NCBI GenBank assembly: GCA_947594845.1
Contig: CANQEI010000007.1
Coordinates: 1-60,992 of the forward strand
Reading direction: 5' to 3'
Length of the DNA stretch: 60,992 nt
DNA from: an uncultured Clostridia bacterium
GTDB lineage: Bacteria > Bacillota > Clostridia > TANB77 > CAG-508
Part shown: piece by piece, positions 17,954 to 25,812 of the stretch
Position numbering within the stretch: the first letter of the stretch is position 1
Layout of the letters: each line of letters opens with the position of its first letter
Program-made: the position numbers and the translations under genes
The notes under the pieces: model-generated
Database searches by the model: none
What the model saw: the letters and a program-made list of their open reading frames with translations, nothing else
Told to the model about the DNA's origin: nothing

Positions 17954-19219
17954 TTGAGAAAAATAATTACAAGAATTATTATAGTAACAATGTTATTTTC
18001 TATGCTGGCAACTAGTATGGTACGTGCAGATGGAGAAGAGCAACCGCCAGCAGAACAGACAGAAAGTACTGAGACAGCACAAACAGAAGAAAACCAAGTA
18101 AGTGAACCTGATGTAGAGGCAGAACAATCAGAATCACCACAAACAGAAAATATAAAAGCAAAAGTAGTAGAAGCTGGAAATAGTTATCTACGAGATAACG
18201 GAAATGGTGGACAAGAAACAGTACAAGAAATAAAGGTTAAAATATTAAATGGTGAAAAAAAGGATGAGAAATTCGATGCTATATATGTTTTAACATATGA
18301 TATTGATAATAAAGTAGTAGGTAATAAGCTAAGAGAAGGAAACATTGTATATGTAAAAGTATCTGAACAAAATGGAGAGACAAAAGTTGAAGTTCAAGAT
18401 GTTGTAAGACAATATTATTTAGCTTTTTTAGTATTATTTTTCTTTGCAAGTATTATTCTTGTAGGAAGAAAAAAAGGTATAAAAGCAATAATTGGTTTAG
18501 TAATAACAGTATTAGCAGTATTTTTTGTAATGTTAGCAACAATATTTAAAGGTTATAATGCAATACTTGTTTCAATAGGTACATGTTTCTTTGTAACTAT
18601 TGCGACATTTACAGTTATAGGTGGATGGAATAAAAAAACAGTTTCTGCAGCATTAGGAACAATAGGTGGAGTTGTATTGGCAGGAATTTTAGCAACTATT
18701 ATTGGATATTTTGCTCAATTATCTGGTGCAGGAAAAGAAGAGGCTATAATGTTAAGTGTAGCTGAAAAAAATGTAACATTTAATTTTAGACATTTATTGT
18801 TTGCAGAAATAATAGTTTCAGCTCTTGGTGCTTGTATGGACGTAGGAATGTCAATAGCATCAAGTTTAACTGAACTAAAAGAAAAGAAACCAACCATGAC
18901 TGCTAGAGAATTATTTAAAAGTGGAATGAATATTGGTGGGGATATGATAGGAACAATGACTAATACTCTTATTTTATCTTTCATAGGTTCATCACTATTA
19001 CTAATATTGCTATATATGTCTTCAAGTATAACTTTTTTAGATGTAATAAATATAGAGGCAATAGCTACAGAATCAGTATGTGCAATATCTGGTAGTGTGG
19101 GAATAGTGTATACGGTTCCAATAACTGCAGCGGTATTTGCTTTAATAAATAGAGATAAAGAGAAATATAAAACTCAATCAGAAAATATAATTGATGGCAA
19201 AAGAAGTTTAAAATTGTAA
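17954..19219 (+). CDS. YibE/F family membrane protein
   Basis: The 421 residues include a signal-like segment (1-25) and a Glu/Gln/Thr-rich external stretch. A small soluble domain (VQEIKVKILNGEKKDEKFD) precedes about seven membrane helices. The YibE/F hallmarks are GRKKGIKAIIGLVITVLAVF and the later GACMDVGMSIASSLTELK and GMNIGGDMIGTMTNTLILSF. The family is a predicted transporter with no proven substrate. The start is TTG, 7 bases after AGGAGG. Confidence 0.85.
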   Translation: MRKIITRIIIVTMLFSMLATSMVRADGEEQPPAEQTESTETAQTEENQVSEPDVEAEQSESPQTENIKAKVVEAGNSYLRDNGNGGQETVQEIKVKILNGEKKDEKFDAIYVLTYDIDNKVVGNKLREGNIVYVKVSEQNGETKVEVQDVVRQYYLAFLVLFFFASIILVGRKKGIKAIIGLVITVLAVFFVMLATIFKGYNAILVSIGTCFFVTIATFTVIGGWNKKTVSAALGTIGGVVLAGILATIIGYFAQLSGAGKEEAIMLSVAEKNVTFNFRHLLFAEIIVSALGACMDVGMSIASSLTELKEKKPTMTARELFKSGMNIGGDMIGTMTNTLILSFIGSSLLLILLYMSSSITFLDVINIEAIATESVCAISGSVGIVYTVPITAAVFALINRDKEKYKTQSENIIDGKRSLKL

Positions 19220-19233
19220 AATAAAAGAAAAAG

Positions 19234-19257
19234 ACTCACTTTAATAGTGAGTTTTTT
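19234..19257 (+). terminator. Intrinsic terminator after the YibE/F gene
   Basis: A 7-bp stem (ACTCACT/AGTGAGT) with a 5-base loop is followed by six T residues. A degenerate copy is found about 175 bases on, as part of the tandem repeat. Confidence 0.75.
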
Positions 19258-19266
19258 GATTACATT

Positions 19267-19591
19267 CAAAATTTTAATATGACTTTTTTTTATTCCTTAC
19301 TGGTCGGTATCGTTAAAACTGTAAAAAATAAATTTTTAACAGTTTTATACTCTCCTCCCAAACTGCGCGTCATTACAAAAAAGTAATATTAAAATTTTGT
19401 ATTAAAAAAAGAACTCATTTTAATGGAATGTTTTTTTCTTTCATTAAAATTTTAATATGTATTTTTTCCCTTACTGGTTGGTATCATTAAAACTGCAAGA
19501 AATAAATTTTTAACAGTTTTATACTCTCCTCCCAAACTGCGCGTCATTGCAAAAAAGTAATATTAAAATTTTGTATTAAAAAAAGAACTCA
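19267..19591. repeat. Tandem pair of palindromic elements, 174-bp period
   Basis: Two near-identical units (19267-19417 and 19445-19591) fill this 400-base gap between convergent genes. Each is bounded by inverted ends AAAATTTTAATAT and ATATTAAAATTTT. Inside is a hairpin with arms AAAACTGT/ACAGTTTT (19314-19346 in the first copy) and a conserved block CTCCTCCCAAACTGCGCGTC. Each unit carries a trailing AAAGAACTCA terminator arm. The copies differ by scattered substitutions, so the duplication is not brand new. No protein is encoded. Confidence 0.75.
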
Positions 19592-19611
19592 CTATAAAAA
19601 TGAGTTCTTTT
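19582..19611 (-). terminator. Intrinsic terminator of htrA
   Basis: A 10-bp stem (19582-19591 with 19601-19610) is followed on the minus strand by a run of seven T residues. Its distal arm is also the end of the second tandem repeat unit. Confidence 0.75.
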
Positions 19612-19621
19612 TTATATAAAA

Positions 19622-20872
19622 CTAATCTTTTTGTTCTGCAAGGACAATTTGAACTTCACGTTCTTCATTATCACGAGACACTGTTAATGTAATAGTATCA
19701 CCAATTTTGCATTCATTTTTCAATTTATTAAGTTGAGACATTGTTTTAACATCAGTTCCATTAAATTTAATTATAACATCCCCAACCTCTAAATCAGAAT
19801 CTTTTGCAGGACTACCATTTTCTATTTTATCAACATATATACCAACTGGTAATCTATAGTAAGCTGCAAGATCTTCAGTTACATTCTCTCCGTAAAAACC
19901 AATATAAGGTCTTTTTACTTTTCCATCTGCAATTAATTGTTCTGTTATCTCAAAAGTTGAATTTACAGGAATAGCAAATCCCATACCTTCAATACCTGTA
20001 CCATACATTTTTAATGTATTAATACCTATTAATTTTCCATCAGCATTAACTAGAGCACCACCGCTATTTCCAGCATTAATAGCTGCATCTGTTTGAATTA
20101 GAGTATACATTGTACCAGAGTCATCTTCGATTTCTCTATTAGTACCACTAATAATACCAGAAGTAACAGTATTACGCATATCTAAAGGACTACCAATAGC
20201 CATTGCAAATTCACCAACTTGAATAGAATCTGAATCTCCAAATTCTATTGGAGTTAAATCAGAGCGATCAACTTTTAAAACAGCTAAATCAGTTACACTA
20301 TCTAATCCTATAATTTCAGCATCAACAGGTTCAGTTTCATTATATAAATAAACTTTTACGCTATTAGCTTCAGAAACTGAATAATAATTTGTAGAAGATG
20401 AAGATGTATCTATAACATGATTATTAGTAATAATATAACCATCACTAGAAATTATTACACCTGACCCAGTTGCTTTAGAATCTTCTGATTGTGTTGCTGC
20501 TGAGAAAGTTGGATAATTAGCAGACACTGAAAAATTAACTTCAATACCTACAACTGATGGAAGAACTTTTTCTGCAACAGATATTGCTGTTTCTGAATAT
20601 TCTGAAATATCAACACCAGTACCAACAGGACCAGATGAAGTAAATATTTTTCCAATAGGACTTTCTACAACATTTGAAGAAGTAGAAAAATTATTTCTTA
20701 TTGCTGGAACATAAAAACAAATAGCTAAAACAGATGATGCACCAAGTATCCCAACTAAAAAAGGAATTAATATACTTTTGAAAAAGAAATGTTCCTTATG
20801 AGGGGAAGAATTCACTTTTCGATAGCTGTTAGATGTAGATTTTACAAAACTATTATCTTTTTCATTATTCAT
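19622..20872 (-). CDS. htrA: HtrA/DegP-like membrane-anchored serine protease with PDZ domain
   Basis: A 416-residue protein. A cytoplasmic N terminus rich in Ser and Asn leads to one membrane anchor (about residues 33-55). The external trypsin-like protease has the triad His152 (NNHVIDT), Asp195 (TDLAVLK) and Ser270 (GNSGGALV). One C-terminal PDZ domain (about 320-410) contains PAKDSDLEVGDVIIKFNG. It should degrade misfolded exported proteins at the membrane. It is a single-gene unit, divergent from rnhB. Confidence 0.93.
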   Translation of the reverse strand: MNNEKDNSFVKSTSNSYRKVNSSPHKEHFFFKSILIPFLVGILGASSVLAICFYVPAIRNNFSTSSNVVESPIGKIFTSSGPVGTGVDISEYSETAISVAEKVLPSVVGIEVNFSVSANYPTFSAATQSEDSKATGSGVIISSDGYIITNNHVIDTSSSSTNYYSVSEANSVKVYLYNETEPVDAEIIGLDSVTDLAVLKVDRSDLTPIEFGDSDSIQVGEFAMAIGSPLDMRNTVTSGIISGTNREIEDDSGTMYTLIQTDAAINAGNSGGALVNADGKLIGINTLKMYGTGIEGMGFAIPVNSTFEITEQLIADGKVKRPYIGFYGENVTEDLAAYYRLPVGIYVDKIENGSPAKDSDLEVGDVIIKFNGTDVKTMSQLNKLKNECKIGDTITLTVSRDNEEREVQIVLAEQKD

Positions 20873-21031
20873 AATAACCTCCTAAATATATAACATCAAT
20901 CACTAAATAATTTATACTTTCTGAATAGAAAATTCAAGAGAATAAATAAAATTGATTAATATTGAAAAATATAATATATATATAATATAATAAAAATATA
21001 AAATTAAAAAAAACTTAAAAATGGGATAGAA

Positions 21032-21664
21032 ATGAAAGAAAAAGAAGAAGAAAGATTAAGAAAATTAAAGGAAGATGAATTAAAACTATATTCTGAAAAG
21101 ATAAAACTAATAGCAGGAATTGATGAAGCTGGAAGAGGCCCATTAGCTGGTCCGGTTGTTGTAGGAATTGCAATTATGCCAAAAGATTCAATGATAGAAG
21201 GAATTAATGATTCTAAAAAAGTATCTGAGAAAAAAAGAGAAAAACTATATGACCTAATTACAAGTGAAGCAATTGCATGGAGCGTAGGAATGGCTGATCA
21301 AAACGAGATAGACGAAATAAATATATTAAATGCAACTAAATTGGCATTAAAAAGAGCTATAGAGGACTTAAAAGTTAAACCAGATTTAATATTAGTTGAT
21401 GCATTAACTAATATTGACACAAAAGGAATACCATATAAATCAATAATAAAAGGAGATGCAAAAGAATACTCAATTGCAGCTGCTTCAATTTTAGCTAAAG
21501 TAACAAGGGACAGAATGATGAGAGAATATGATGAAATATATCCACAATACGGATTTATAGCACACAAAGGATATGGAACAGCAAAGCATATTGCAGCAAT
21601 TAAAGAATATGGGCCATGCATCTTACATAGAAAATCTTTTATAAAAAACTTTATAAAAAATTAA
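21032..21664 (+). CDS. rnhB: Ribonuclease HII
   Basis: The 210 residues show a helical N-terminal extension and then the RNase HII core. The motif GIDEAGRGPLAGPVV holds the first two acidic residues, followed by DSKKVSEKKRE, LVDALT and AAASILAKVTRDRMM. It removes ribonucleotides from DNA and RNA primers. The pdp gene begins 12 bases after its stop, suggesting a two-gene operon of nucleic-acid housekeeping. Confidence 0.95.
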   Translation: MKEKEEERLRKLKEDELKLYSEKIKLIAGIDEAGRGPLAGPVVVGIAIMPKDSMIEGINDSKKVSEKKREKLYDLITSEAIAWSVGMADQNEIDEINILNATKLALKRAIEDLKVKPDLILVDALTNIDTKGIPYKSIIKGDAKEYSIAAASILAKVTRDRMMREYDEIYPQYGFIAHKGYGTAKHIAAIKEYGPCILHRKSFIKNFIKN

Positions 21665-21676
21665 AGAGGTAAATGA

Positions 21677-22981
21677 ATGAATATTATAAGTATAATTAGT
21701 AAAAAAAGAGATAAAAAAGCTTTGACAAAGGAAGAAATTGAATATTTTGTTAGTGAATATACAAAAGGAAATATTCCTGATTATCAAGCTGCAGCTTTAG
21801 TAATGGCAATATATATAAATGGAATGACAAGTCAAGAAATAACAGATTTAACACTAGCTATGGCTGATTCAGGAGATAAATTAGATTTAAGTGATATATC
21901 AGATTGCATAGTTGATAAACATTCTAGTGGAGGTGTAGGCGATAAAATTACAATAATATTAATGCCAATAATAGCATCTCTAGATATACCAGTAGCAAAA
22001 ATGTCTGGAAGGGGATTAGGATTTACTGGAGGAACAGCAGATAAATTAGAATCTATACCTGGATATAATGTGGATATTCCAATAGAGAAGTTTAAAGAAA
22101 ATGTAAAAGAAATAGGAATTAGTCTAATAACATCAAATTTAAATTTAGCACCAGCAGACAAAAAAATATATGCATTAAGAGATTCTATTGCTTGCACTGC
22201 TAATATTCCATTAATCGCATCAAGTATAATGAGTAAGAAAATAGCATCAGGTGCAAATAAAATATTAATTGATATAACTTGTGGAAACGGTGCTTTTATG
22301 AAAGATATAAAGCAGGCAAAAGAATTAGCTAATACAATGATAAAAATAGGAAATTTAGCTGGAAGAGAAGTTAGATGTGTAATAACAAATATGGACGAAC
22401 CTGTTGGAAAAGCAATAGGAAATTCATTAGAAATTATTGAAGCTGTTAAAGCACTAAGGGGAGAAATACCAGAAGATATTAAAGAAATTGTACTAGCTCT
22501 TGGAACACAAATGGTTCTAATGTCTGGAACAACATTAAATGTTCAAGAAGCAGAAAAAATGATACTTAATTCAATATATTCAGGCAAAGCATATGAAAAG
22601 TTTAAAGAACTTGTAAAAAAACAAGGAGGAGATGTAAGCTTTATTGAAAATTTAGATAAATTTCCAAAAGCTAAACATATAATACCTGTTCTGTCTGAAA
22701 ATAGAGGAGCTTTAAAAACAATAGATACAGAATTAATAGGAAATGTTTCTGTTTATCTAGGCGCTGGAAGAATGAAAAAAGAAGATGATATAGATTATAG
22801 TGCTGGAATAATTATGAATCAAAAAATAGGAGATGTTGTAGAATTTGGACAAGCACTAGCATATATCTATACTAATGATGAAACTAAAATAGATGGTTCA
22901 ATAAAAAATTTAAAAAGTGCTTTTATATTAGATCCAAAAAGAGTTGCAAAACCAAAAGCAGTTCTAGGAATAGTAAAATAA
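21677..22981 (+). CDS. pdp: Pyrimidine-nucleoside phosphorylase
   Basis: The 434 residues match the family (Pdp/DeoA). The glycosyl-transferase-like helical domain is followed by the phosphate-binding motif KHSSGGVGDKITIILMPI and KMSGRGLGFTGGTADKLE. The C-terminal domain contains AGIIMNQKIGDVVEFGQALAYIY. It splits uridine, thymidine or deoxyuridine with phosphate for pyrimidine salvage. It follows rnhB closely and ends at a bidirectional terminator. Confidence 0.95.
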   Translation: MNIISIISKKRDKKALTKEEIEYFVSEYTKGNIPDYQAAALVMAIYINGMTSQEITDLTLAMADSGDKLDLSDISDCIVDKHSSGGVGDKITIILMPIIASLDIPVAKMSGRGLGFTGGTADKLESIPGYNVDIPIEKFKENVKEIGISLITSNLNLAPADKKIYALRDSIACTANIPLIASSIMSKKIASGANKILIDITCGNGAFMKDIKQAKELANTMIKIGNLAGREVRCVITNMDEPVGKAIGNSLEIIEAVKALRGEIPEDIKEIVLALGTQMVLMSGTTLNVQEAEKMILNSIYSGKAYEKFKELVKKQGGDVSFIENLDKFPKAKHIIPVLSENRGALKTIDTELIGNVSVYLGAGRMKKEDDIDYSAGIIMNQKIGDVVEFGQALAYIYTNDETKIDGSIKNLKSAFILDPKRVAKPKAVLGIVK

Positions 22982-22987
22982 CTTATT

Positions 22988-23028
22988 AAAAAAGTAATAC
23001 AAAATTATTTTTGTATTACTTTTTTAAT
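22988..23028. terminator. Bidirectional terminator between pdp and the sortase gene
   Basis: A 16-bp perfect stem (22988-23003 with 23010-23025) lies between convergent genes. The right flank overlaps the end of the sortase gene. Confidence 0.8.
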
Positions 23029-23890
23029 TTTTTGAAGAATATTTAATTAATTTAGCATGAATAACCATTTTGTCTTTACTATTATAGCAAGTAGAAAGAG
23101 TTAGAATTTTATCATCAGGAGAAACATTTGTATTAAAATTATAAAAACTTCTATTTTTTATCATATCAGTAAAGTTTTTAAAATTTTGTTCAGAAGAAAA
23201 ATTAGTTACTAAATAATCATCTGTTGTTGGAATATGATATACACTAAAAATTTGCCATAAGCTATTAGTACTTTCGGTAGATAATTTTATAACATGATTG
23301 TTTTTATCATTATACCAATTTTTATCTTTTATGATATTTTTTAAAGAAGTGAACATAGTTTTATCAGCTCTACTATGAGCATATAAAATAGTATTCTTAT
23401 CTGAAAAATTAATATCATTTCGATAATCCATAAAAACCCATCCAGCACTATTAGGAGACTTGTCAAAAGAATGCTTTAAATAGAATTGATTATCAGAATG
23501 TTTTACAAAAGGATAATTTACATTAGTACCACTAACTTGAACCCATCCAACAGTTTCAGGGTTTATTTTTTTTAATTCAGAAAAATCAACATCAATTAAT
23601 TTCATTTTTATATAATCCCAATATGGATTAGAACTTTCAATATTTTCTGATTCAACAATTTGAGTATTTTCAGAAGAGTCATCAATTTCTGTTACAGAAG
23701 CTATGTTATTGATTTCAGAAATAATTTTAGAAGCTGATTTAGAATCTTTATACCAGCCAACAATATTAATAATAGAATAAATAAATAAAATTAAACCAAA
23801 TAGAAATAATAAAAGTAATACAACATTATTTTTATTATTTTCTTTTTTCTTTTTTTTAGAAGTTACAGAAGCGGAATGTTTACTACTCAT
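23024..23890 (-). CDS. srtB: Class B sortase
   Basis: A 288-residue protein. A Lys-rich cytoplasmic start leads to a membrane anchor (about residues 22-44). The catalytic domain follows, with WVFMDYRNDINF, His172 in ILYAHSRADK and Cys268 in TLSTCYN. Sortase B enzymes join surface proteins or pilins to the wall. The position that is normally the essential arginine, before VIHAKLI, reads as lysine (K274). No sorting-signal substrate gene is next to it, so it probably serves proteins encoded elsewhere. Confidence 0.88.
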   Translation of the reverse strand: MSSKHSASVTSKKKKKENNKNNVVLLLLFLFGLILFIYSIINIVGWYKDSKSASKIISEINNIASVTEIDDSSENTQIVESENIESSNPYWDYIKMKLIDVDFSELKKINPETVGWVQVSGTNVNYPFVKHSDNQFYLKHSFDKSPNSAGWVFMDYRNDINFSDKNTILYAHSRADKTMFTSLKNIIKDKNWYNDKNNHVIKLSTESTNSLWQIFSVYHIPTTDDYLVTNFSSEQNFKNFTDMIKNRSFYNFNTNVSPDDKILTLSTCYNSKDKMVIHAKLIKYSSKN

Positions 23891-24041
23891 AAGACCTCCA
23901 GTACGTTTTATTATAATATAGTATCATTAAATAATTTAATAATCAATTCCCCCAAAAAACATAATTTGAACGTACGGTCAACTAATTGACACGGTTAAAA
24001 ATAAATGCTAGCCTAGTATTCAATAACAGATAGGAGGGAAT

Positions 24042-25091
24042 ATGGGAATAAAAGTTGGTGAGAAAGAATCAAAATATCCTATAATACAAGGTGGAATGGG
24101 AGTAGGAGTTTCTATGCATAATTTAGCTGGAAATGTCAGTAAAGAAGGAGGAATTGGCATTATTTCTACAGCTGATATAGGATATAAGGAAGAAGATTTT
24201 AATACAAATCCAATGCAGGCAAATTTAAGAGCAATTGGAAAAGAAATAAAATTAGCAAGAGAAATAGCTGGAGAAGATAAAATTTTAGGAGTAAATATTA
24301 TGGTTGCACTAAGCAACTATAGCGATATAGTAAAAGAATGTGTAAAAAATAATATTGATCTAATTATTTCTGGAGCAGGAATTCCAAAAGAATTACCAGA
24401 ATATGTACAAAATTCAAACACAAAAATAGCACCAATAGTATCATCTTTAAGATGTTGCCAATTAATTGTGAAACATTGGATAAAAAAATACAATTATGTA
24501 CCAGATATGATTGTTATAGAAGGACCAGAAGCTGGTGGACACTTAGGATTTAAAAAAGAAGAATTATTATCTAATAATAAACCTAGTTTGGAAGAAATAA
24601 CAAAAGAAGTAGTAGAATATATAAAAACAATTGAAAAAGAGTATAATAAAAAAATTCCAGTTATTGCAGCAGGAGGAATTTGGGATAAAAACGATATAAA
24701 AAAATTTTTAAATTTAGGAGCAAGTGGTGTACAAATGGCAACAAGATTTGTAGCAACATATGAATGTGATGCATCTGATAATTTTAAAAAAGCATATATA
24801 AATGCTAAAAAAGAAGATATAAAAATAATAAATAGTCCAGTAGGTATGCCAGGTAGAGCAATATATAATCAGTTTATTCAAAAAACTGAAACAGAAAAAT
24901 GTGAAATTAATAAATGCTATAATTGTATAAAAACATGTGACATAGCAAAAACACCATATTGCATAACTAAAGCACTAGTAAACGCAACAAACGGGAATAT
25001 GGATAATGCATTAATATTCTGTGGAAGCAACGTAGATAAAGTAAATGAAATAATATCTGTACATGACTTGATGGAAGAATTGAAAATATAA
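24042..25091 (+). CDS. Nitronate monooxygenase-like FMN oxidoreductase
   Basis: The 349 residues form a TIM-barrel flavoprotein of the nitronate monooxygenase/FabK group. The start is YPIIQGGMGVGVSMHNLAG, followed by GVNIMVAL, EGPEAGGHLGF (catalytic His region), VIAAGGIWDKNDIKKFLNLG and GASGVQMATRF. A Cys-rich stretch (CEINKCYNCIKTC) near residue 285 is typical of clostridial members and might bind metal. Substrates may be nitronates or, if FabK-like, enoyl-ACP. No fatty-acid genes adjoin it, so the first reading is preferred. Confidence 0.75.
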   Translation: MGIKVGEKESKYPIIQGGMGVGVSMHNLAGNVSKEGGIGIISTADIGYKEEDFNTNPMQANLRAIGKEIKLAREIAGEDKILGVNIMVALSNYSDIVKECVKNNIDLIISGAGIPKELPEYVQNSNTKIAPIVSSLRCCQLIVKHWIKKYNYVPDMIVIEGPEAGGHLGFKKEELLSNNKPSLEEITKEVVEYIKTIEKEYNKKIPVIAAGGIWDKNDIKKFLNLGASGVQMATRFVATYECDASDNFKKAYINAKKEDIKIINSPVGMPGRAIYNQFIQKTETEKCEINKCYNCIKTCDIAKTPYCITKALVNATNGNMDNALIFCGSNVDKVNEIISVHDLMEELKI

Positions 25092-25104
25092 AAATGAGAT
25101 TTTA

Positions 25105-25137
25105 AAAAGTTTGCATAAGATTATGCAAACTTTTTTT
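25105..25137 (+). terminator. Intrinsic terminator after the flavin oxidoreductase gene
   Basis: A stem AAAAGTTTGCAT/ATGCAAACTTTT with a short loop is followed by a run of T residues. Confidence 0.8.
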
Positions 25138-25289
25138 ATTGAGAAAGTAATATATTCTATGATGTAAAGTTTTATTCATAAAACGATAAAATAAAATTTC
25201 GTACATAGAGAAAAATTAAGAAAAAATAATACTTTTTAAAATATTATTTTTTTTTAATTTATTATTTGATAAAATTTAATTATAAAAAA

Positions 25290-25318
25290 TGAAACCAAAA
25301 CAAAAGATAAATTGTATT
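25290..25318 (+). promoter_or_regulatory. Candidate self-regulated ECF promoter of the sigma operon
   Basis: TGAAAC at 25290-25295 is followed after 17 bp by TGTATT, resembling the TGAAAC-N16/17-CGTA form used by several ECF sigma factors. Initiation would fall just ahead of the AGGAGG at 25328. The alternative is an ordinary sigma-A promoter slightly upstream. Confidence 0.4.
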
Positions 25319-25338
25319 GTAATTAATAGGAGGTAAAT

Positions 25339-25812
25339 ATGCAAAACACAAAAATAGCCGAAACAATAAAAAAATACTCTGATATGGTATATAGAATAGC
25401 ACTAACCAGATGCAGAAGTATAGAAAGTGCAGAAGATATATTTCAGGAAGTATTTATGAAATTAAGCAAAAAAAATCCAAAATTTGAAAGTGATGAGCAT
25501 GAAAAGGCTTGGTTAATAAGAGTAACAATAAATATGACAAAAAATTTAAATAACTCAAGTTGGAACAAGAAAGTTGTAAATTTAGACGAAAATATACCTT
25601 TTGAGACTAAGAAACAAAGTGAAGTATTTTCAACTGTATGTGAGTTACCTCAAAATTATAGAACAGTAATATACTTATTCTATTACGAAGGCTACAAAGT
25701 AAATGAGATTGCAAAACTTATGCAAAAAAATGAAGGAACAATAAAAACATGGTTATTTAGAGCAAGAGAAAGCTTAAAAGAAAAATTGAAAGGAGGATTT
25801 GAAGATGAATAA
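25339..25812 (+). CDS. ECF-type RNA polymerase sigma factor
   Basis: The 157 residues form region 2 (MVYRIALTRCRSIESAEDIFQEVFMKL) and region 4 (LPQNYRTVIYLFYYEGYKVNEIAKLMQKNEGTIKTWLFRARE) joined by a short linker, the layout of extracytoplasmic-function sigma factors. It would redirect RNA polymerase to a small regulon. The last 8 bases overlap the start of the next gene, whose product looks like its membrane partner. Confidence 0.9.
   Translation: MQNTKIAETIKKYSDMVYRIALTRCRSIESAEDIFQEVFMKLSKKNPKFESDEHEKAWLIRVTINMTKNLNNSSWNKKVVNLDENIPFETKKQSEVFSTVCELPQNYRTVIYLFYYEGYKVNEIAKLMQKNEGTIKTWLFRARESLKEKLKGGFEDE

Noticed and set aside
19267..19591. CRISPR array
   Set aside because: Only two long units with no short repeat-spacer pattern; no cas genes.
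23975..23992. Operator palindrome GTCAA..TTGAC before the nitronate monooxygenase-like gene
   Set aside because: Too short to separate from chance and no regulator gene nearby; the TTGACA in it lacks a matching -10 at the right distance.
24020..24316. Open frames on the strand opposite real genes here and at many other places
   Set aside because: They overlap genes with clear family motifs, lack ribosome binding sites and reflect the base composition of the real coding strand.
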